A DNA stretch of 64,000 bases from Anianabacter salinae (GCF_019061145.1 NZ_JAHQZS010000008.1:1-64000), one strand, 5' to 3'. Counted from the stretch's first letter, positions 25,567 to 34,403 are shown. Made by a program: numbers and translations. The notes: generated from the sequence alone by a model not told the origin.

Positions 25567-25641
25567 GCGACGGCACCCAGGGAGGAGGAGGGGTGCCGCC
25601 GCTCGTTCTCAGACCACCCAGGGAGGAGGAGGGGCGGGCTG
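25567..25641 (-). ncRNA. CcsR/cuckoo-type small RNA, unit 1 (first after ccaF1)
   Basis: First hairpin 25610-25641, starting 10 nt after the DUF1127 stop codon; its 10-position stem has one G-U and one true mismatch, the weakest of the ten. Second hairpin 25567-25602, a 12-position stem with one G-U. The loops are standard. Adjacent to the stop codon, this unit could be a 3'-UTR-derived RNA released by processing. Confidence 0.85.
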
Positions 25642-25651
25642 AAACCGGGTG

Positions 25652-25867
25652 TTACTTGCCGTAGGCGGCCTCGTAGGCGATGCCACGGATGCTGGAGCGG
25701 TGAAGGCCCAGATCGTTCAACTCGCGGTCGGACAGGGCGGCCAGCTCGGACACCGTCCGGCGGTACACCTTGTAGGATTCCCAGCGAGCGCGAAGTTCGG
25801 ACTTCATGCCGTTGAAGCGGGCGCCCACCGGATGGGAGGGGGCGAAAATTTCTGTTACGGACGCCAT
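25652..25867 (-). CDS. ccaF1: DUF1127 small RNA-binding protein, CcaF1-like
   Basis: A 71-residue basic protein. The C-terminal half is a clear DUF1127 domain: YRRTVSELAALSDRELNDLG followed by LHRSSIRGIAYEAAYGK. The N-terminal half (MASVTEIFAPSHPVGARFNG) is a short lead. In R. sphaeroides the DUF1127 protein encoded immediately upstream of the CcsR RNAs, CcaF1, binds RNA and affects maturation and turnover of those RNAs; the identical arrangement here supports the assignment. AAAGGA precedes the ATG at 25867. The protein gene and five RNA units form one minus-strand transcription unit. Expression under alternative sigma factors (RpoHI/RpoHII) is known for the R. sphaeroides locus but not proven here. 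Confidence 0.88.
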   Translation of the reverse strand: MASVTEIFAPSHPVGARFNGMKSELRARWESYKVYRRTVSELAALSDRELNDLGLHRSSIRGIAYEAAYGK

Positions 25868-25956
25868 CGTTGCGTTCCTTTCACTCTTGCCTCTGGTTCT
25901 GGCCGGGCAGCCTCGTGTTTGCGCTACCCTGCCGTTGAACCCAAGATGGCGTTTTT

Positions 25957-25986
25957 CTGCGGATGCACAATCCGCCTTTCGTTCAA
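25957..25986 (-). promoter_or_regulatory. Weak candidate heat-shock-type promoter for ccaF1
   Basis: On the minus strand TTGAAC (25986-25981) is the best match to a sigma-32-like -35 within 120 bp of the ccaF1 start. Fifteen bases later comes CATCCG, a poor fit to the C-rich -10. It is listed because the R. sphaeroides counterpart is RpoH-dependent. A TGCTGC-CAT-GCAGCA inverted repeat overlaps just upstream (25987-26001). Confidence 0.25.
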
Positions 25987-26017
25987 TGCTGCCATGCAGC
26001 AATTGCATATGTCTCAT

Positions 26018-26441
26018 TGACCTATTTTTCGCAGCGGTGATCGAACGGGCGAAGCGCCGAATGATCGTGCAATGGGCAGCGCCACAGGCGCATCCGTTCT
26101 GAAAGCGCCGAATGGTCTTTGGGTGGTACTGGATGGTACCAAGCGGTGATCTTGCGGATTCCGGTGGAACGAATCACTCTGGAGCGGAGATTCCCAAGGT
26201 GTCGAACACAGTTTCGCCGAATTGGCTGAAAAAAGTTCCCGGTAAAGGCGTGTGGTGCGAAAGCCTGAGGGTGCGCTATATTTTGTGTGTCCTGGGCGGA
26301 TTGCCACCACAGAGGGTGTCAGTTGGCCCTCGAACGTCCACAACACCTTGTTTTGCAGGGGCGCCCTGAACAACATCCTGCGCCGTGGGCCATAATTTCC
26401 CCTTGATTACCATCTAGTACCATGTCATCCATATTCACACG
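26018..26441. other. Intergenic stretch without a gene
   Basis: About 420 bp of lower-GC DNA between the ccaF1 promoter region and the putative leader RNA of the dcw cluster. I see no convincing coding frame on either strand and no RNase P or tRNA signature. It contains an imperfect 14-bp direct repeat (26053-26066 and 26104-26117, agcgccgaatg-a/g-tc) and two TGGTAC boxes 10 bp apart (26124 and 26134). Another GTACCA lies at 26418. These may be regulatory sites. Confidence 0.5.
26407..26435 (+). promoter_or_regulatory. Candidate promoter of the dcw leader RNA
   Basis: TTACCA (26407-26412), 17-bp spacer, CATATT (26430-26435). Initiation near 26442 would give an RNA of about 206 nt up to the terminator at 26606-26651, which is the size I recall for R. 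sphaeroides UpsM. The boxes themselves are only moderate. Confidence 0.35.
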
Positions 26442-26651
26442 ATGAGGCGGACAGTTAAGGGGCAGCAAAGAACCCCGAACCCTAACAATAAGCAGGTTTC
26501 ATACAGGCACCCGCTTCGTCGAAAACGAGAGATCCGATGCGTGGGCGAGCAGACATCCCCCCAGGTGGCGCGCGTAATCGGACAGCCCAGTAAATGGGTC
26601 GAGTGCGGCGGATTGGGCAGTGGCAGCAGCTCAATCCGCCGTTTTCATTTT
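26442..26651 (+). ncRNA. UpsM-like 5'-leader small RNA of the dcw cluster
   Basis: In R. sphaeroides the abundant small RNA UpsM is made from the 5' leader of mraZ by partial transcription termination. Here the same position, just before mraZ, holds a strong intrinsic terminator preceded by about 160 nt of structured non-coding sequence. The start is an estimate from the candidate promoter. I cannot compare the primary sequence, so the call rests on position, terminator and expected length. Confidence 0.5.
26606..26651 (+). terminator. Intrinsic terminator (attenuator) ahead of mraZ
   Basis: Perfect 10-bp arms CGGCGGATTG (26606-26615) and CAATCCGCCG (26632-26641), a 16-nt loop, then TTTTCATTTT. 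It lies 50 bp before the mraZ GTG on the same strand. Only leaky termination would let a shared promoter reach the dcw genes, unless a second promoter lies in the last 50 bp. Confidence 0.8.
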
Positions 26652-26700
26652 CGGGGCCCCGCCGATCCGGGGTGCAGGTTGACAAGGGGCCCGCGGGACA

Positions 26701-27192
26701 GTGGCTCAAAGGTTCAGGGGCAAGCACACGCAGAAAGTTGACGGCAAGGGTCGCGTCTCGATCCCTGTCGAATTTCGCCGTGTGCTCGAGGCCAACGACC
26801 CCGACTGGGTCGAGGGCAAGCCTGCTGAAATGGTCGTTGTCTACGGCCTGTCCTTCCGCGGATACCTTGAGTGCTACACCATGGAGGCCATCGTCGAGAT
26901 CGAAGCAAAGATCGAAGCGATGCCCCTGGGATCGACTGAACGCGAAGTGATGCAAGAGCTGATCAGCAGCGAGTCGCTCAAGGCTTCCATCGACGACACC
27001 GGCCGCATCGTGATGCCGGCCTGGCTGCGCGAGAAGGTCAACATCGACGGCGAGGCGCATTTCGTGGCGACCGGCAAGACCTTCCAGGTCTGGAACCAGG
27101 CTGCCTACGAGGCCAAGATGGCCAAGACCGTCCAAGCCTACCTCGCCGACAAGCCCGAGAACTTCAATCCGCTCTCACTGCTGGAACAATAG
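26701..27192 (+). CDS. mraZ: Transcriptional regulator / division-cluster protein MraZ
   Basis: MraZ is an AbrB-like, ring-forming DNA-binding repressor that usually binds upstream of its own dcw operon. The 163-residue protein has two SpoVT/AbrB-type halves: HTQKVDGKGRVSIPVEFR near the N-terminus and SIDDTGRIVMPAWLREK near residue 100, the paired DxxGR motifs of the family. The start is GTG at 26701. TGGG boxes (26595 and 26614) lie in the leader as in other mraZ operators, but the spacing is not the usual one. First gene of the dcw cluster. Confidence 0.93.
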   Translation: MAQRFRGKHTQKVDGKGRVSIPVEFRRVLEANDPDWVEGKPAEMVVVYGLSFRGYLECYTMEAIVEIEAKIEAMPLGSTEREVMQELISSESLKASIDDTGRIVMPAWLREKVNIDGEAHFVATGKTFQVWNQAAYEAKMAKTVQAYLADKPENFNPLSLLEQ

Positions 27193-27204
27193 GGGGGCCG
27201 CGCG

Positions 27205-28197
27205 GTGGCCGAACCCACGAGATCCCCGCACATCCCGGTCCTGCTCGCGCCGATCCTGCGCGCCGTGGCGCCGGTGTCGGGGGTCTGGCTTGACGGCACC
27301 TTCGGCGCGGGCGGCTACACCCGCGCGCTGCTGGACGCCGGGGCGGACCGTGTCATCGCGGTGGACCGTGACCCGAGCGTTTTCGTCATGGCCCAGCCCT
27401 GGGCGAAGGACTACGGCGACCGGCTTGTCCTGACGCAAGGCACCTTTGGCGCGCTCGACACCTATACGGACGCGCCGCTTGACGGTGTGGTGCTGGACCT
27501 TGGTGTGTCTTCCATGCAGATCGACCAGCCCGAGCGGGGGTTCTCGTTTCAAAAGGACGGTCCGCTGGACATGCGGATGGGCGATGACGGCGCGACAGCC
27601 GCCGATATCGTCAACGACGCCAGCGACACCGAGATCGCGGACATCCTGTTCAACTACGGCGAGGAACGCGCCTCGCGGCGCATCGCGCGCGCCATCGTCA
27701 AGGCGCGGGACACCGCGCCCATCGAGACGACCTTGCGGCTTGCCCGGATCATCGAGGGTGTCATGCCGCGTCAAAAGCCGGGGCAAGCGCATCCCGCCAC
27801 CCGAAGCTTTCAGGCGCTGCGCATCGCGGTGAATGACGAGTACGCCGAACTTGCCCGCGGTCTGGAAGCGGCCGAGCGTGCGCTGCGTCCCGGCGGCTGG
27901 CTGGCGGTCGTCACCTTTCATTCCATCGAGGACCGCATGGCCAAGCGGTTCTTCCAGCTCAAGGGCGGCGGTGCGGGGCAGGGCAACCGTCACGCGCCCC
28001 TGGCCGAGGAAACCACCCCCAGCTTCGAGATCGTCACGCGCAAGGCCGTCGCCGCCGATGACGCCGAGACCGACCTGAACCCGCGCGCCCGCTCGGCCAA
28101 GTTGCGCATCGGCCGCCGCACCGACGCGCCCGCCACCGACATCGACCGCCGCGCGCTGGGGATGCCCGACCTGCCAAGCCACGGAGACCGCCGCTAG
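27205..28197 (+). CDS. rsmH: 16S rRNA (cytosine-1402-N4)-methyltransferase RsmH
   Basis: Methylates N4 of C1402 in the 16S rRNA decoding site using S-adenosylmethionine. The 330-residue protein begins [10 protein letters not shown] and has the SAM-binding motif [10 protein letters not shown], the acidic AVDRDP loop, [10 protein letters not shown] and the late FHSIEDRM motif. The inserted helical domain lies around 110-215. GTG start at 27205, 12 bp after mraZ; the stop abuts the ftsL ATG with no gap. Standard second gene of the dcw cluster. Confidence 0.95.
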   Translation: MAEPTRSPHIPVLLAPILRAVAPVSGVWLDGTFGAGGYTRALLDAGADRVIAVDRDPSVFVMAQPWAKDYGDRLVLTQGTFGALDTYTDAPLDGVVLDLGVSSMQIDQPERGFSFQKDGPLDMRMGDDGATAADIVNDASDTEIADILFNYGEERASRRIARAIVKARDTAPIETTLRLARIIEGVMPRQKPGQAHPATRSFQALRIAVNDEYAELARGLEAAERALRPGGWLAVVTFHSIEDRMAKRFFQLKGGGAGQGNRHAPLAEETTPSFEIVTRKAVAADDAETDLNPRARSAKLRIGRRTDAPATDIDRRALGMPDLPSHGDRR

Positions 28198-28578
28198 ATG
28201 CGCCCGATCCTGTTCCTTCTGACCGCCTTCGCCGTGATGGGCCTTGCGTTCTGGGCCTATCACCAGAACTACCAGACCAAGGCTGCGCTCGATGCTGTCG
28301 ACACGCTCAACCGCGACATCGCCCGCCTGCGGGATGAACGCGCGGCGCTGCGGGCCGAATGGGCCTATCTCAACCGGCCCGCCCGTCTGTCCGAGCTGGT
28401 CGAGTTGAATTACCAGCGGCTCGACCTGTCGCCGTTCCGGCCCGACCAGTTCGGCCGTGTCGATGAAATCCCCTATCCGCTGCCAGACGCCGTTCAGGAT
28501 CTGCCGCTTGCGATCACCGGCGCGGTGGATGTCAGCGGCACCCTGCCGCAACCGGCTGAAGACGAGGACTCTCCATGA
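28198..28578 (+). CDS. ftsL: Cell division protein FtsL
   Basis: A bitopic division protein that bridges FtsB/FtsQ with the FtsWI synthase. The 126-residue protein has one transmembrane segment (residues 4-20, ILFLLTAFAVMGLAFWAY). A coiled-coil stretch with leucine heptads follows (ALDAVDTLNRDIARLRDERA), and then a proline-rich tail longer than in E. coli. Identification rests on topology, size and position between rsmH and ftsI, since FtsL is weakly conserved. It overlaps ftsI by ATGA. Confidence 0.85.
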   Translation: MRPILFLLTAFAVMGLAFWAYHQNYQTKAALDAVDTLNRDIARLRDERAALRAEWAYLNRPARLSELVELNYQRLDLSPFRPDQFGRVDEIPYPLPDAVQDLPLAITGAVDVSGTLPQPAEDEDSP

Positions 28579-30365
28579 CCCGCACGCCGCTTCGCCCGCT
28601 GGCCCGCATTCTGGATGCCCGCGACAAGGGAGAGAACCCCGACGCGATCGAACGCGAGAACATCCGCATGCGGCACGAGGAGATGCGCGACCGGGCGCGC
28701 AGCCGCGCGCAGGGACGTTTGCAGATGCTCGGCATGCTGTTCTTCTGCGCCTTCGCCACCGTCGGTGTGAAGATGGGCGCCCTGTCCGCCGCCGAGCCGG
28801 AGGAGCCTACCGCCGCAGTGATCGGCACCCCCATCGTCGGGGGCCGCGCCGAGATCGTCGACCGCAACGGGCGCATCCTCGCCTCGAACCTCGTCACCCA
28901 TTCGCTCTACGTCCAGCCGCCGCTGATGACCGATCCTGCCGGGTCCGCCGCCAAGCTGGTCGAGATATTCCCAGACCTCGATCTTGAACGCCTGACGCGC
29001 CAGTTCACCGGCGAGCGCACCTTTGTCTGGATCAAGCGCAAGCTGTCGCCCGAACAGATGCAGGCGGTGCACGACATCGGCGATCCCGGTCTTCTGTTCG
29101 GACCGCGCGAGATGCGGCTGTATCCCAACGGCCGTCTCGCTTCGCATGTGCTGGGTGGCTACCGCTTTGGTGAAGAAGGCGTTTCCGCCGCAGAGCTGGT
29201 TGGCCGGGCCGGTGTCGAGCGCGCGCTGGACGACTACCTGAGGGACCCCGCAAACGGGGCCCGCCCGCTGGAGCTGTCGATCGATTTGTCCGTTCAGGCG
29301 GCGGTCGAAAAGGTGCTGGATGGCGGGATGCGGCTGATGAACGCCAAGGGCGCGGCGGCTGTGGTGATGGACGTGCACACCGGCGAGGTCATCTCGCTTG
29401 CTTCGCTGCCCGACTTCGACCCCAACGACCGCCCCGCGCCTCCGGTGACGGGCAACCCCGAGGACAGCCCGCTGTTCAACCGTGCGGCGCAGGGCGTCTA
29501 TGAACTTGGCTCGACTTTCAAGATATTCACCGCCGCGCAGGCGATGGAGCTTGGGCTGGCCAATCCGACCACGCAGATCGACTCCAATGCGCCCTTGGTC
29601 TGGGGCAAGTTCAAGATCGGCGAGTTCGAGGGCAAGAATTACGGCCCGACCCTGTCGCTGACGGATGTCATCGTGAAATCGTCCAACGTGGGCACCGGCA
29701 ACCTTGCCAAGCAGATCGGCAGCGCGCGGCAGGAAACCTTCCTGCGCAGCCTTGGCCTTCTTGATCCCCTGCCGGTGGAACTGGGCGAGGCACCCGGCGT
29801 CAAGCCGCTGTTGCCGCCGAACTGGTCGGAAATCTCGACCATCACGATCTCGTTCGGTCATGGCGTGTCGACGACACCGCTGCACCTTGCGGCGGCCTAT
29901 TCGTCCATTCTGAACGGCGGGCGCGTGGTGAAGCCGACGCTTCTGCGCCAGTCCGGCCCGCGCCTTGGGGAACGGGTCGTCAGCGAGGCGACGTCGGCGC
30001 TGGCCCGCGCCATGCTGCGGCAGGTCGTCGTGCGCGGCACCGCCAGCATGGCCGAGGTCGCAGGCTATGCCATCGGCGGCAAGACCGGCACCGCCGACAA
30101 GCAGAAGGCCACGGGCGGCTACGAGAAGAACGTCAATATCAACACCTTCGCGGGCGTGTTCCCGGCGCATGACCCGAAATACGTCATCGTCGTCACGCTG
30201 GACGAAGCCGAGGATCTGACCGGGCCAGAGCCGCGCCGCACCGCAGGCTGGACGGCCGTTCCCGTCGCCGCCGAGATCGTGCGCCGCGCCGCGCCGTTGC
30301 TTGGCCTGCGGCCCGAGATTGAACCTCCACCCCCGGCTGCGGTAACAGTCTCTGCAAAGCAGTAG
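28575..30365 (+). CDS. ftsI: Septal peptidoglycan transpeptidase FtsI (PBP3)
   Basis: The class B penicillin-binding protein that cross-links septal peptidoglycan with FtsW. The 596-residue protein has a cytoplasmic basic N-terminus (1-47), a membrane anchor (about 48-66) and a PBP dimerisation domain beginning GRAEIVDRNGRILA. The transpeptidase domain has STFK (active Ser313), SSN (369-371) and KTGT (503-506). The C-terminal tail is proline-rich. The start overlaps ftsL. MurE follows after 15 bp. Confidence 0.96.
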   Translation: MTRTPLRPLARILDARDKGENPDAIERENIRMRHEEMRDRARSRAQGRLQMLGMLFFCAFATVGVKMGALSAAEPEEPTAAVIGTPIVGGRAEIVDRNGRILASNLVTHSLYVQPPLMTDPAGSAAKLVEIFPDLDLERLTRQFTGERTFVWIKRKLSPEQMQAVHDIGDPGLLFGPREMRLYPNGRLASHVLGGYRFGEEGVSAAELVGRAGVERALDDYLRDPANGARPLELSIDLSVQAAVEKVLDGGMRLMNAKGAAAVVMDVHTGEVISLASLPDFDPNDRPAPPVTGNPEDSPLFNRAAQGVYELGSTFKIFTAAQAMELGLANPTTQIDSNAPLVWGKFKIGEFEGKNYGPTLSLTDVIVKSSNVGTGNLAKQIGSARQETFLRSLGLLDPLPVELGEAPGVKPLLPPNWSEISTITISFGHGVSTTPLHLAAAYSSILNGGRVVKPTLLRQSGPRLGERVVSEATSALARAMLRQVVVRGTASMAEVAGYAIGGKTGTADKQKATGGYEKNVNINTFAGVFPAHDPKYVIVVTLDEAEDLTGPEPRRTAGWTAVPVAAEIVRRAAPLLGLRPEIEPPPPAAVTVSAKQ

Positions 30366-30380
30366 CAGGACGGGACGAAC

Positions 30381-31871
30381 ATGACGGATCGGGTCGAGTC
30401 GAAATCGCTGGGATCGCTCGGTCTGACGGCCAAGGGCGGCAAGGACCCGCAGATCATCGGCCTTGCCGTCGACAGCCGCGAGGTTCGGGACGGCTTTCTG
30501 TTCGCCGCGCTGCCGGGCAGCCGCGTCCACGGCGCCGAGTTCATCCAGTATGCCCTGCGCATGGGGGCCGCCGCGATCCTGACAGACCGCGACGGCGCGC
30601 GGATCGCCGCCGATGTGCTGGCCACCTCCGAGGCCGCGCTGGTGGTGGCCGAGGACCCGCGCCAGACGCTCGCCTACACCGCCTCGCTGTGGTTCGAAAT
30701 GCAGCCCGAGGTCGTTTGCGCCGTCACCGGCACCAACGGCAAGACCTCCGTGGCGACCTTTACCCGGCAGATCTGGACGCTGCTGGGCATCCAGTCGGTG
30801 AACATCGGCACCACCGGCGTCGAAGGTGCCTATGACGCGCCGCTTGGCCACACCACGCCAGAGCCGATCACGCTGCACCGGACGCTGGCGGCCATCGCCA
30901 ATGCCGATGTGGATTACGCCGCGATGGAGGCGTCGTCGCACGGGCTGGCGCAGCGACGGCTCGACGGTGTGCGGCTGACGGCGGCGGCGTTCACCAACTT
31001 CAGCCAGGACCACCTCGATTATCACGCCAGCTTTGACGAGTACTTCGCCGCCAAGCGCGGCCTGTTCGACCGCGTGCTGCCCGAGGACGGCGTGGCGGTC
31101 GTCAACATCGACGACGCCAAGGGCCCGGCGATGGCCGAGACGGCGGTGGACCGGGGGCAGGACCTGATCACCATCGGGCGCAGCGCGGGCGCACACCTGC
31201 GGATCGAGGCGCAGCGCTATGACGCCACCGGGCAGGAGCTTCGGTTTTCATGGGCCGGGGGCACTCACCAGACGCGGCTGAACCTGATCGGCGGATTTCA
31301 GGCGGAAAACGTGCTGGTCGCTGCGGCGCTGGCCATCGGTTCGGGCTGCGATCCCTCGCAGGTGTTCCGCGTCCTGCCCGAGTTGGTGGGCGTGCGCGGC
31401 CGCATGCAGCTTGCCGCGCGGCGCGAGAACGGCGCGGCGGTCTTTGTCGATTATGCCCACACGCCCGACGCGATCCGCACCGCGCTGCGCGCGCTGCGCC
31501 CGCATGTGCTGGGCCGTCTGATCGTTGTGTTCGGCGCGGGCGGCGACCGCGACACCACCAAGCGCCCGCTGATGGGCGCCGCGGCGCAGGATCATGCGGA
31601 CGTGGTGATCGTCACCGATGACAACCCGCGCAGCGAAGAGGCCGCGATCATCCGGCAGATGGTCATGGCCGGATGCCCCGACGCGTCCGAAGTGGGCGAC
31701 CGGGCCGAGGCGATCCTGCGCGGCGTCGATGCGCTGCAGCCGGGCGATGCGCTTCTGATCGCGGGCAAGGGCCACGAGACGGGGCAGATCGTCGGTGACG
31801 ACGTGTTCCCCTTCGACGATGTCGAACAGGCGAGCGTGGCCGTGGCCGCGCTTGACGGGCGCCTCGTATGA
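30381..31871 (+). CDS. murE: UDP-MurNAc-tripeptide synthetase MurE (meso-DAP-adding)
   Basis: Adds meso-diaminopimelate to UDP-MurNAc-L-Ala-D-Glu in the cytoplasm. The 496-residue Mur ligase has the substrate domain (VDSREVRDGFLFAALPG), the ATP loop VTGTNGKTSV, NFSQDHLDYH, the carbamylated-lysine region (YFAAKRGLF) and the DNPRSEE motif, which marks meso-DAP rather than lysine specificity. The GTG-type and other starts upstream are not needed; ATG 30381 sits 15 bp after ftsI. Its stop overlaps murF as ATGA. Confidence 0.96.
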   Translation: MTDRVESKSLGSLGLTAKGGKDPQIIGLAVDSREVRDGFLFAALPGSRVHGAEFIQYALRMGAAAILTDRDGARIAADVLATSEAALVVAEDPRQTLAYTASLWFEMQPEVVCAVTGTNGKTSVATFTRQIWTLLGIQSVNIGTTGVEGAYDAPLGHTTPEPITLHRTLAAIANADVDYAAMEASSHGLAQRRLDGVRLTAAAFTNFSQDHLDYHASFDEYFAAKRGLFDRVLPEDGVAVVNIDDAKGPAMAETAVDRGQDLITIGRSAGAHLRIEAQRYDATGQELRFSWAGGTHQTRLNLIGGFQAENVLVAAALAIGSGCDPSQVFRVLPELVGVRGRMQLAARRENGAAVFVDYAHTPDAIRTALRALRPHVLGRLIVVFGAGGDRDTTKRPLMGAAAQDHADVVIVTDDNPRSEEAAIIRQMVMAGCPDASEVGDRAEAILRGVDALQPGDALLIAGKGHETGQIVGDDVFPFDDVEQASVAVAALDGRLV

Positions 31872-33313
31872 CACCCTTATGGACGGCCGCCGAGGCGGCA
31901 TCGGCGACGGGCGGCGACGCGCGCGGGGACTGGAAGGCAAACGGTGTGTCCATCGACACCCGCACGCTGGCGCCGGGCGATCTGTTCGTGGCGCTGAAGG
32001 ACGTGCGCGACGGACATGATTTCGTGGCCGCCGCGCTGGACAAGGGCGGTGGCGCCGCGCTGGTCTCGCATGTGCCGGACGGGGTCGCGGCGGATGCGCC
32101 GCTTCTGGTCGTGCCGGACGTGCTGAAGGCGCTTGAAGACCTTGGCCGCGCCGCGCGGGCGCGGTGCGCGGGGCGGATCGTGGCCATCACCGGCTCGGTC
32201 GGCAAGACCTCGACCAAGGAAATGCTGCGCGCGGCGCTGGCGGCACAGGGGCGCATCCACGCGGCGGAAGCCAGCTACAACAACCACTGGGGCGTTCCTC
32301 TGACGCTGGCGCGGATGCCGCCGTACACCGACATCGCCATCATCGAGATCGGCATGAACCACCCCGGCGAGATCGCTCCGCTGGCGCGCCTTGCGCGCCC
32401 GCATGTGGCGCTGATAACCACCGTCGCCGCTGCGCATCTGGAAGCCTTCGAAAGCCTTGAAGGCATCGCGCGCGAGAAGGCGTCGATCTTCGAAGGGCTG
32501 GAGCCGGGCGGCATTGCCATCGTCAACGGCGATCTGCCGGTCACGCCGATCCTGCTGGACGCGGCGCGCCGGGCTGGCGCTACGGTGCGGACCTTCGGGA
32601 CCGCGCGGCGCAACTTCAACCGCCTCGCAGAGGTCCACCTGTCCGACGACTGCACGGTAGGCAAGGGGCGGCTGTGGCGCACTCCGGTGATGTTCCGGCT
32701 GAACACCGCCGGGCGGCACTTTGCGCTGAACGCGATGGCGGTGCTGTCGGCTGTCCGCGCCGCAGGGGCGGATGTCGCCATCGCCGCCAACGATCTGGGC
32801 CGCTGGGAACCGCCCGCCGGGCGCGGCACCCGCGAGACCATCGTGATGGACGCGGTCGAGGATCATATCCGGTTCGACCTGATCGACGATGCCTTCAACG
32901 CAAACCCGGCCTCGGTCGCCGCTGCGCTCGAGGTGCTGGCCGCCGCGACGCCGGTCGACGGCGTGGGCCGCGTCGGCAAGGGGCGCCGCATCGCGATCCT
33001 GGGCGACATGCTGGAACTGGGACCGCACGAGACGGTGTTGCACAGGGACCTGGCGGACCTGCCCGCGATGCGGCGGCTGGGGCTGGTCCATTGCGTCGGC
33101 CCACGGATGCGGCACCTGTTCGAGGCGCTGCCCGAGGAAATGCGCGGTCACTGGGCCGAGACGGCAGAGACGCTCGCCCGCCGCGCGGGCGGGCTGATGG
33201 ACGCCGGCGATGTCGTGCTGGTCAAGGGCTCCAAGGGGTCGAAGGTCAGCCTTGTCGTTGACGCGCTGCGCAAACTCGGGCAACCGCTCGCGGACGAGAC
33301 ACGGGGGACGTGA
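31868..33313 (+). CDS. murF: UDP-MurNAc-pentapeptide synthetase MurF
   Basis: Adds D-Ala-D-Ala to complete the cytoplasmic pentapeptide precursor. The 481-residue Mur ligase shows [19 protein letters not shown], the ATP loop [41 protein letters not shown] and the late [10 protein letters not shown] and LGDMLELGP motifs of MurF. Translation is coupled to murE through ATGA; mraY starts 5 bp after its stop. Confidence 0.96.
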   Translation: MTPLWTAAEAASATGGDARGDWKANGVSIDTRTLAPGDLFVALKDVRDGHDFVAAALDKGGGAALVSHVPDGVAADAPLLVVPDVLKALEDLGRAARARCAGRIVAITGSVGKTSTKEMLRAALAAQGRIHAAEASYNNHWGVPLTLARMPPYTDIAIIEIGMNHPGEIAPLARLARPHVALITTVAAAHLEAFESLEGIAREKASIFEGLEPGGIAIVNGDLPVTPILLDAARRAGATVRTFGTARRNFNRLAEVHLSDDCTVGKGRLWRTPVMFRLNTAGRHFALNAMAVLSAVRAAGADVAIAANDLGRWEPPAGRGTRETIVMDAVEDHIRFDLIDDAFNANPASVAAALEVLAAATPVDGVGRVGKGRRIAILGDMLELGPHETVLHRDLADLPAMRRLGLVHCVGPRMRHLFEALPEEMRGHWAETAETLARRAGGLMDAGDVVLVKGSKGSKVSLVVDALRKLGQPLADETRGT

Positions 33314-33317
33314 TCAC

Positions 33318-34403
33318 ATGCTCTATTGGCTGACCGAATTCTCGGATGGCGGGGACTTCTTCAACCTGTTCCGCTACATCACGTTCCGGGCGGGCGCGGC
33401 GTTCTTCACCGCGCTGATCTTTGGGTTCATGTTCGGCAGACCGCTGATCAACCTGCTGAAGAAGCGCCAGAAATCCGGCCAGCCGATCCGTGCGGACGGG
33501 CCCGAGAGCCATCTTCTGACCAAGGCGGGAACGCCGACCATGGGAGGCGTCCTGATCCTCGGCGCGCTGATCGTCTCGACGCTGATGTGGGCGCGGCTCG
33601 ACAACGGATTCGTCTGGATGGTGCTGTCGGTGACCATCGGGTTCGGCCTGATCGGCTTTGCCGACGACTACGCCAAGGTGTCGAAGAACACCAACAAGGG
33701 CGTGTCCGGGCGCACCCGCATCGCGCTTGGCCTGCTGATCGCGGCGGGGGCGGGGGCCTGGGCCTCTGCGCTGCACCCCGACGAGCTGACCAACCAGCTG
33801 GCGTTCCCGGTATTCAAGGAACTCCTGATGAACCTCGGGGTGTTCTTCGTGCCGTTCTCGGTGCTGGTGATCGTGGGCGCCGCGAACGCGGTGAACCTGA
33901 CGGACGGGCTGGACGGGCTGGCGGTGATGCCGGTGATGATCGCGAGCGCCGCGCTGGGCGTGATCGCCTACGCGGTCGGCCGGGTCGACTTTACCGAATA
34001 CCTCGATGTGCATTATGTGCCCGGAACCGGCGAGATCCTCGTCTTCGTCGCCGGGCTGATCGGCGGGGGGCTCGGGTTCCTGTGGTACAACGCCCCGCCC
34101 GCGGCGGTGTTCATGGGCGACACCGGATCTCTGGCACTCGGCGGCGCGCTGGGGGCCATCGCGGTGGCGACAAAGCACGAGATCGTCCTTGCCATCGTCG
34201 GCGGCCTGTTCGTGGTCGAGGCGCTGTCGGTCATCATCCAGGTGCTGTATTTCAAGCGCACCGGAAAGCGCGTGTTCCTGATGGCGCCGATCCACCACCA
34301 TTTCGAAAAGAAGGGCTGGGCCGAGCCGCAGATCGTGATCCGGTTCTGGATCATCGCGCTTATTCTCGCGCTGATCGGACTGGCAACGCTCAAGCTGCGG
34401 TAA
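33318..34403 (+). CDS. mraY: Phospho-MurNAc-pentapeptide translocase MraY
   Basis: The integral membrane enzyme that transfers phospho-MurNAc-pentapeptide to undecaprenyl phosphate, forming lipid I. The 361-residue protein has about ten hydrophobic segments and the family's catalytic motifs: [15 protein letters not shown] (the DD pair), [20 protein letters not shown] and the HHHFEKKGW loop. The ATG at 33318 matches the usual N-terminus (MLYWLTEF). In most relatives murD and ftsW follow directly; here the repeat elements and the epmA/efp pair come first. Confidence 0.97.
   Translation: MLYWLTEFSDGGDFFNLFRYITFRAGAAFFTALIFGFMFGRPLINLLKKRQKSGQPIRADGPESHLLTKAGTPTMGGVLILGALIVSTLMWARLDNGFVWMVLSVTIGFGLIGFADDYAKVSKNTNKGVSGRTRIALGLLIAAGAGAWASALHPDELTNQLAFPVFKELLMNLGVFFVPFSVLVIVGAANAVNLTDGLDGLAVMPVMIASAALGVIAYAVGRVDFTEYLDVHYVPGTGEILVFVAGLIGGGLGFLWYNAPPAAVFMGDTGSLALGGALGAIAVATKHEIVLAIVGGLFVVEALSVIIQVLYFKRTGKRVFLMAPIHHHFEKKGWAEPQIVIRFWIIALILALIGLATLKLR

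Noticed and set aside
25131-25641. CRISPR array
   Set aside because: The repeated core is only about 17 bp, lies inside stems whose flanks are complementary and differ between copies, and alternates two spacer types that are themselves related. No cas genes are present.
25213-25815. Open frames across the repeat region on the plus strand encoding Gly/Arg-rich repeats
   Set aside because: They arise because the repeated GGGAGGAGGAG has no stop in any frame; pairing evidence shows the minus-strand RNA is the functional product.
26014-26376. Open frame of about 120 codons on the minus strand upstream of ccaF1
   Set aside because: No ribosome-binding site, no recognisable motif, composition unlike neighbouring genes, and it runs into the ccaF1 promoter region.
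26679-26684. Perfect TTGACA as a promoter of mraZ
   Set aside because: Its -10 would fall inside the mraZ start and no -10-like hexamer is present at 16-18 bp.
26442-26700. RNase P RNA or 6S RNA before mraZ
   Set aside because: I looked for the conserved RNase P core (GAGGAAAGTCC, ACAGAA) and the 6S open-complex-like bubble and found neither.
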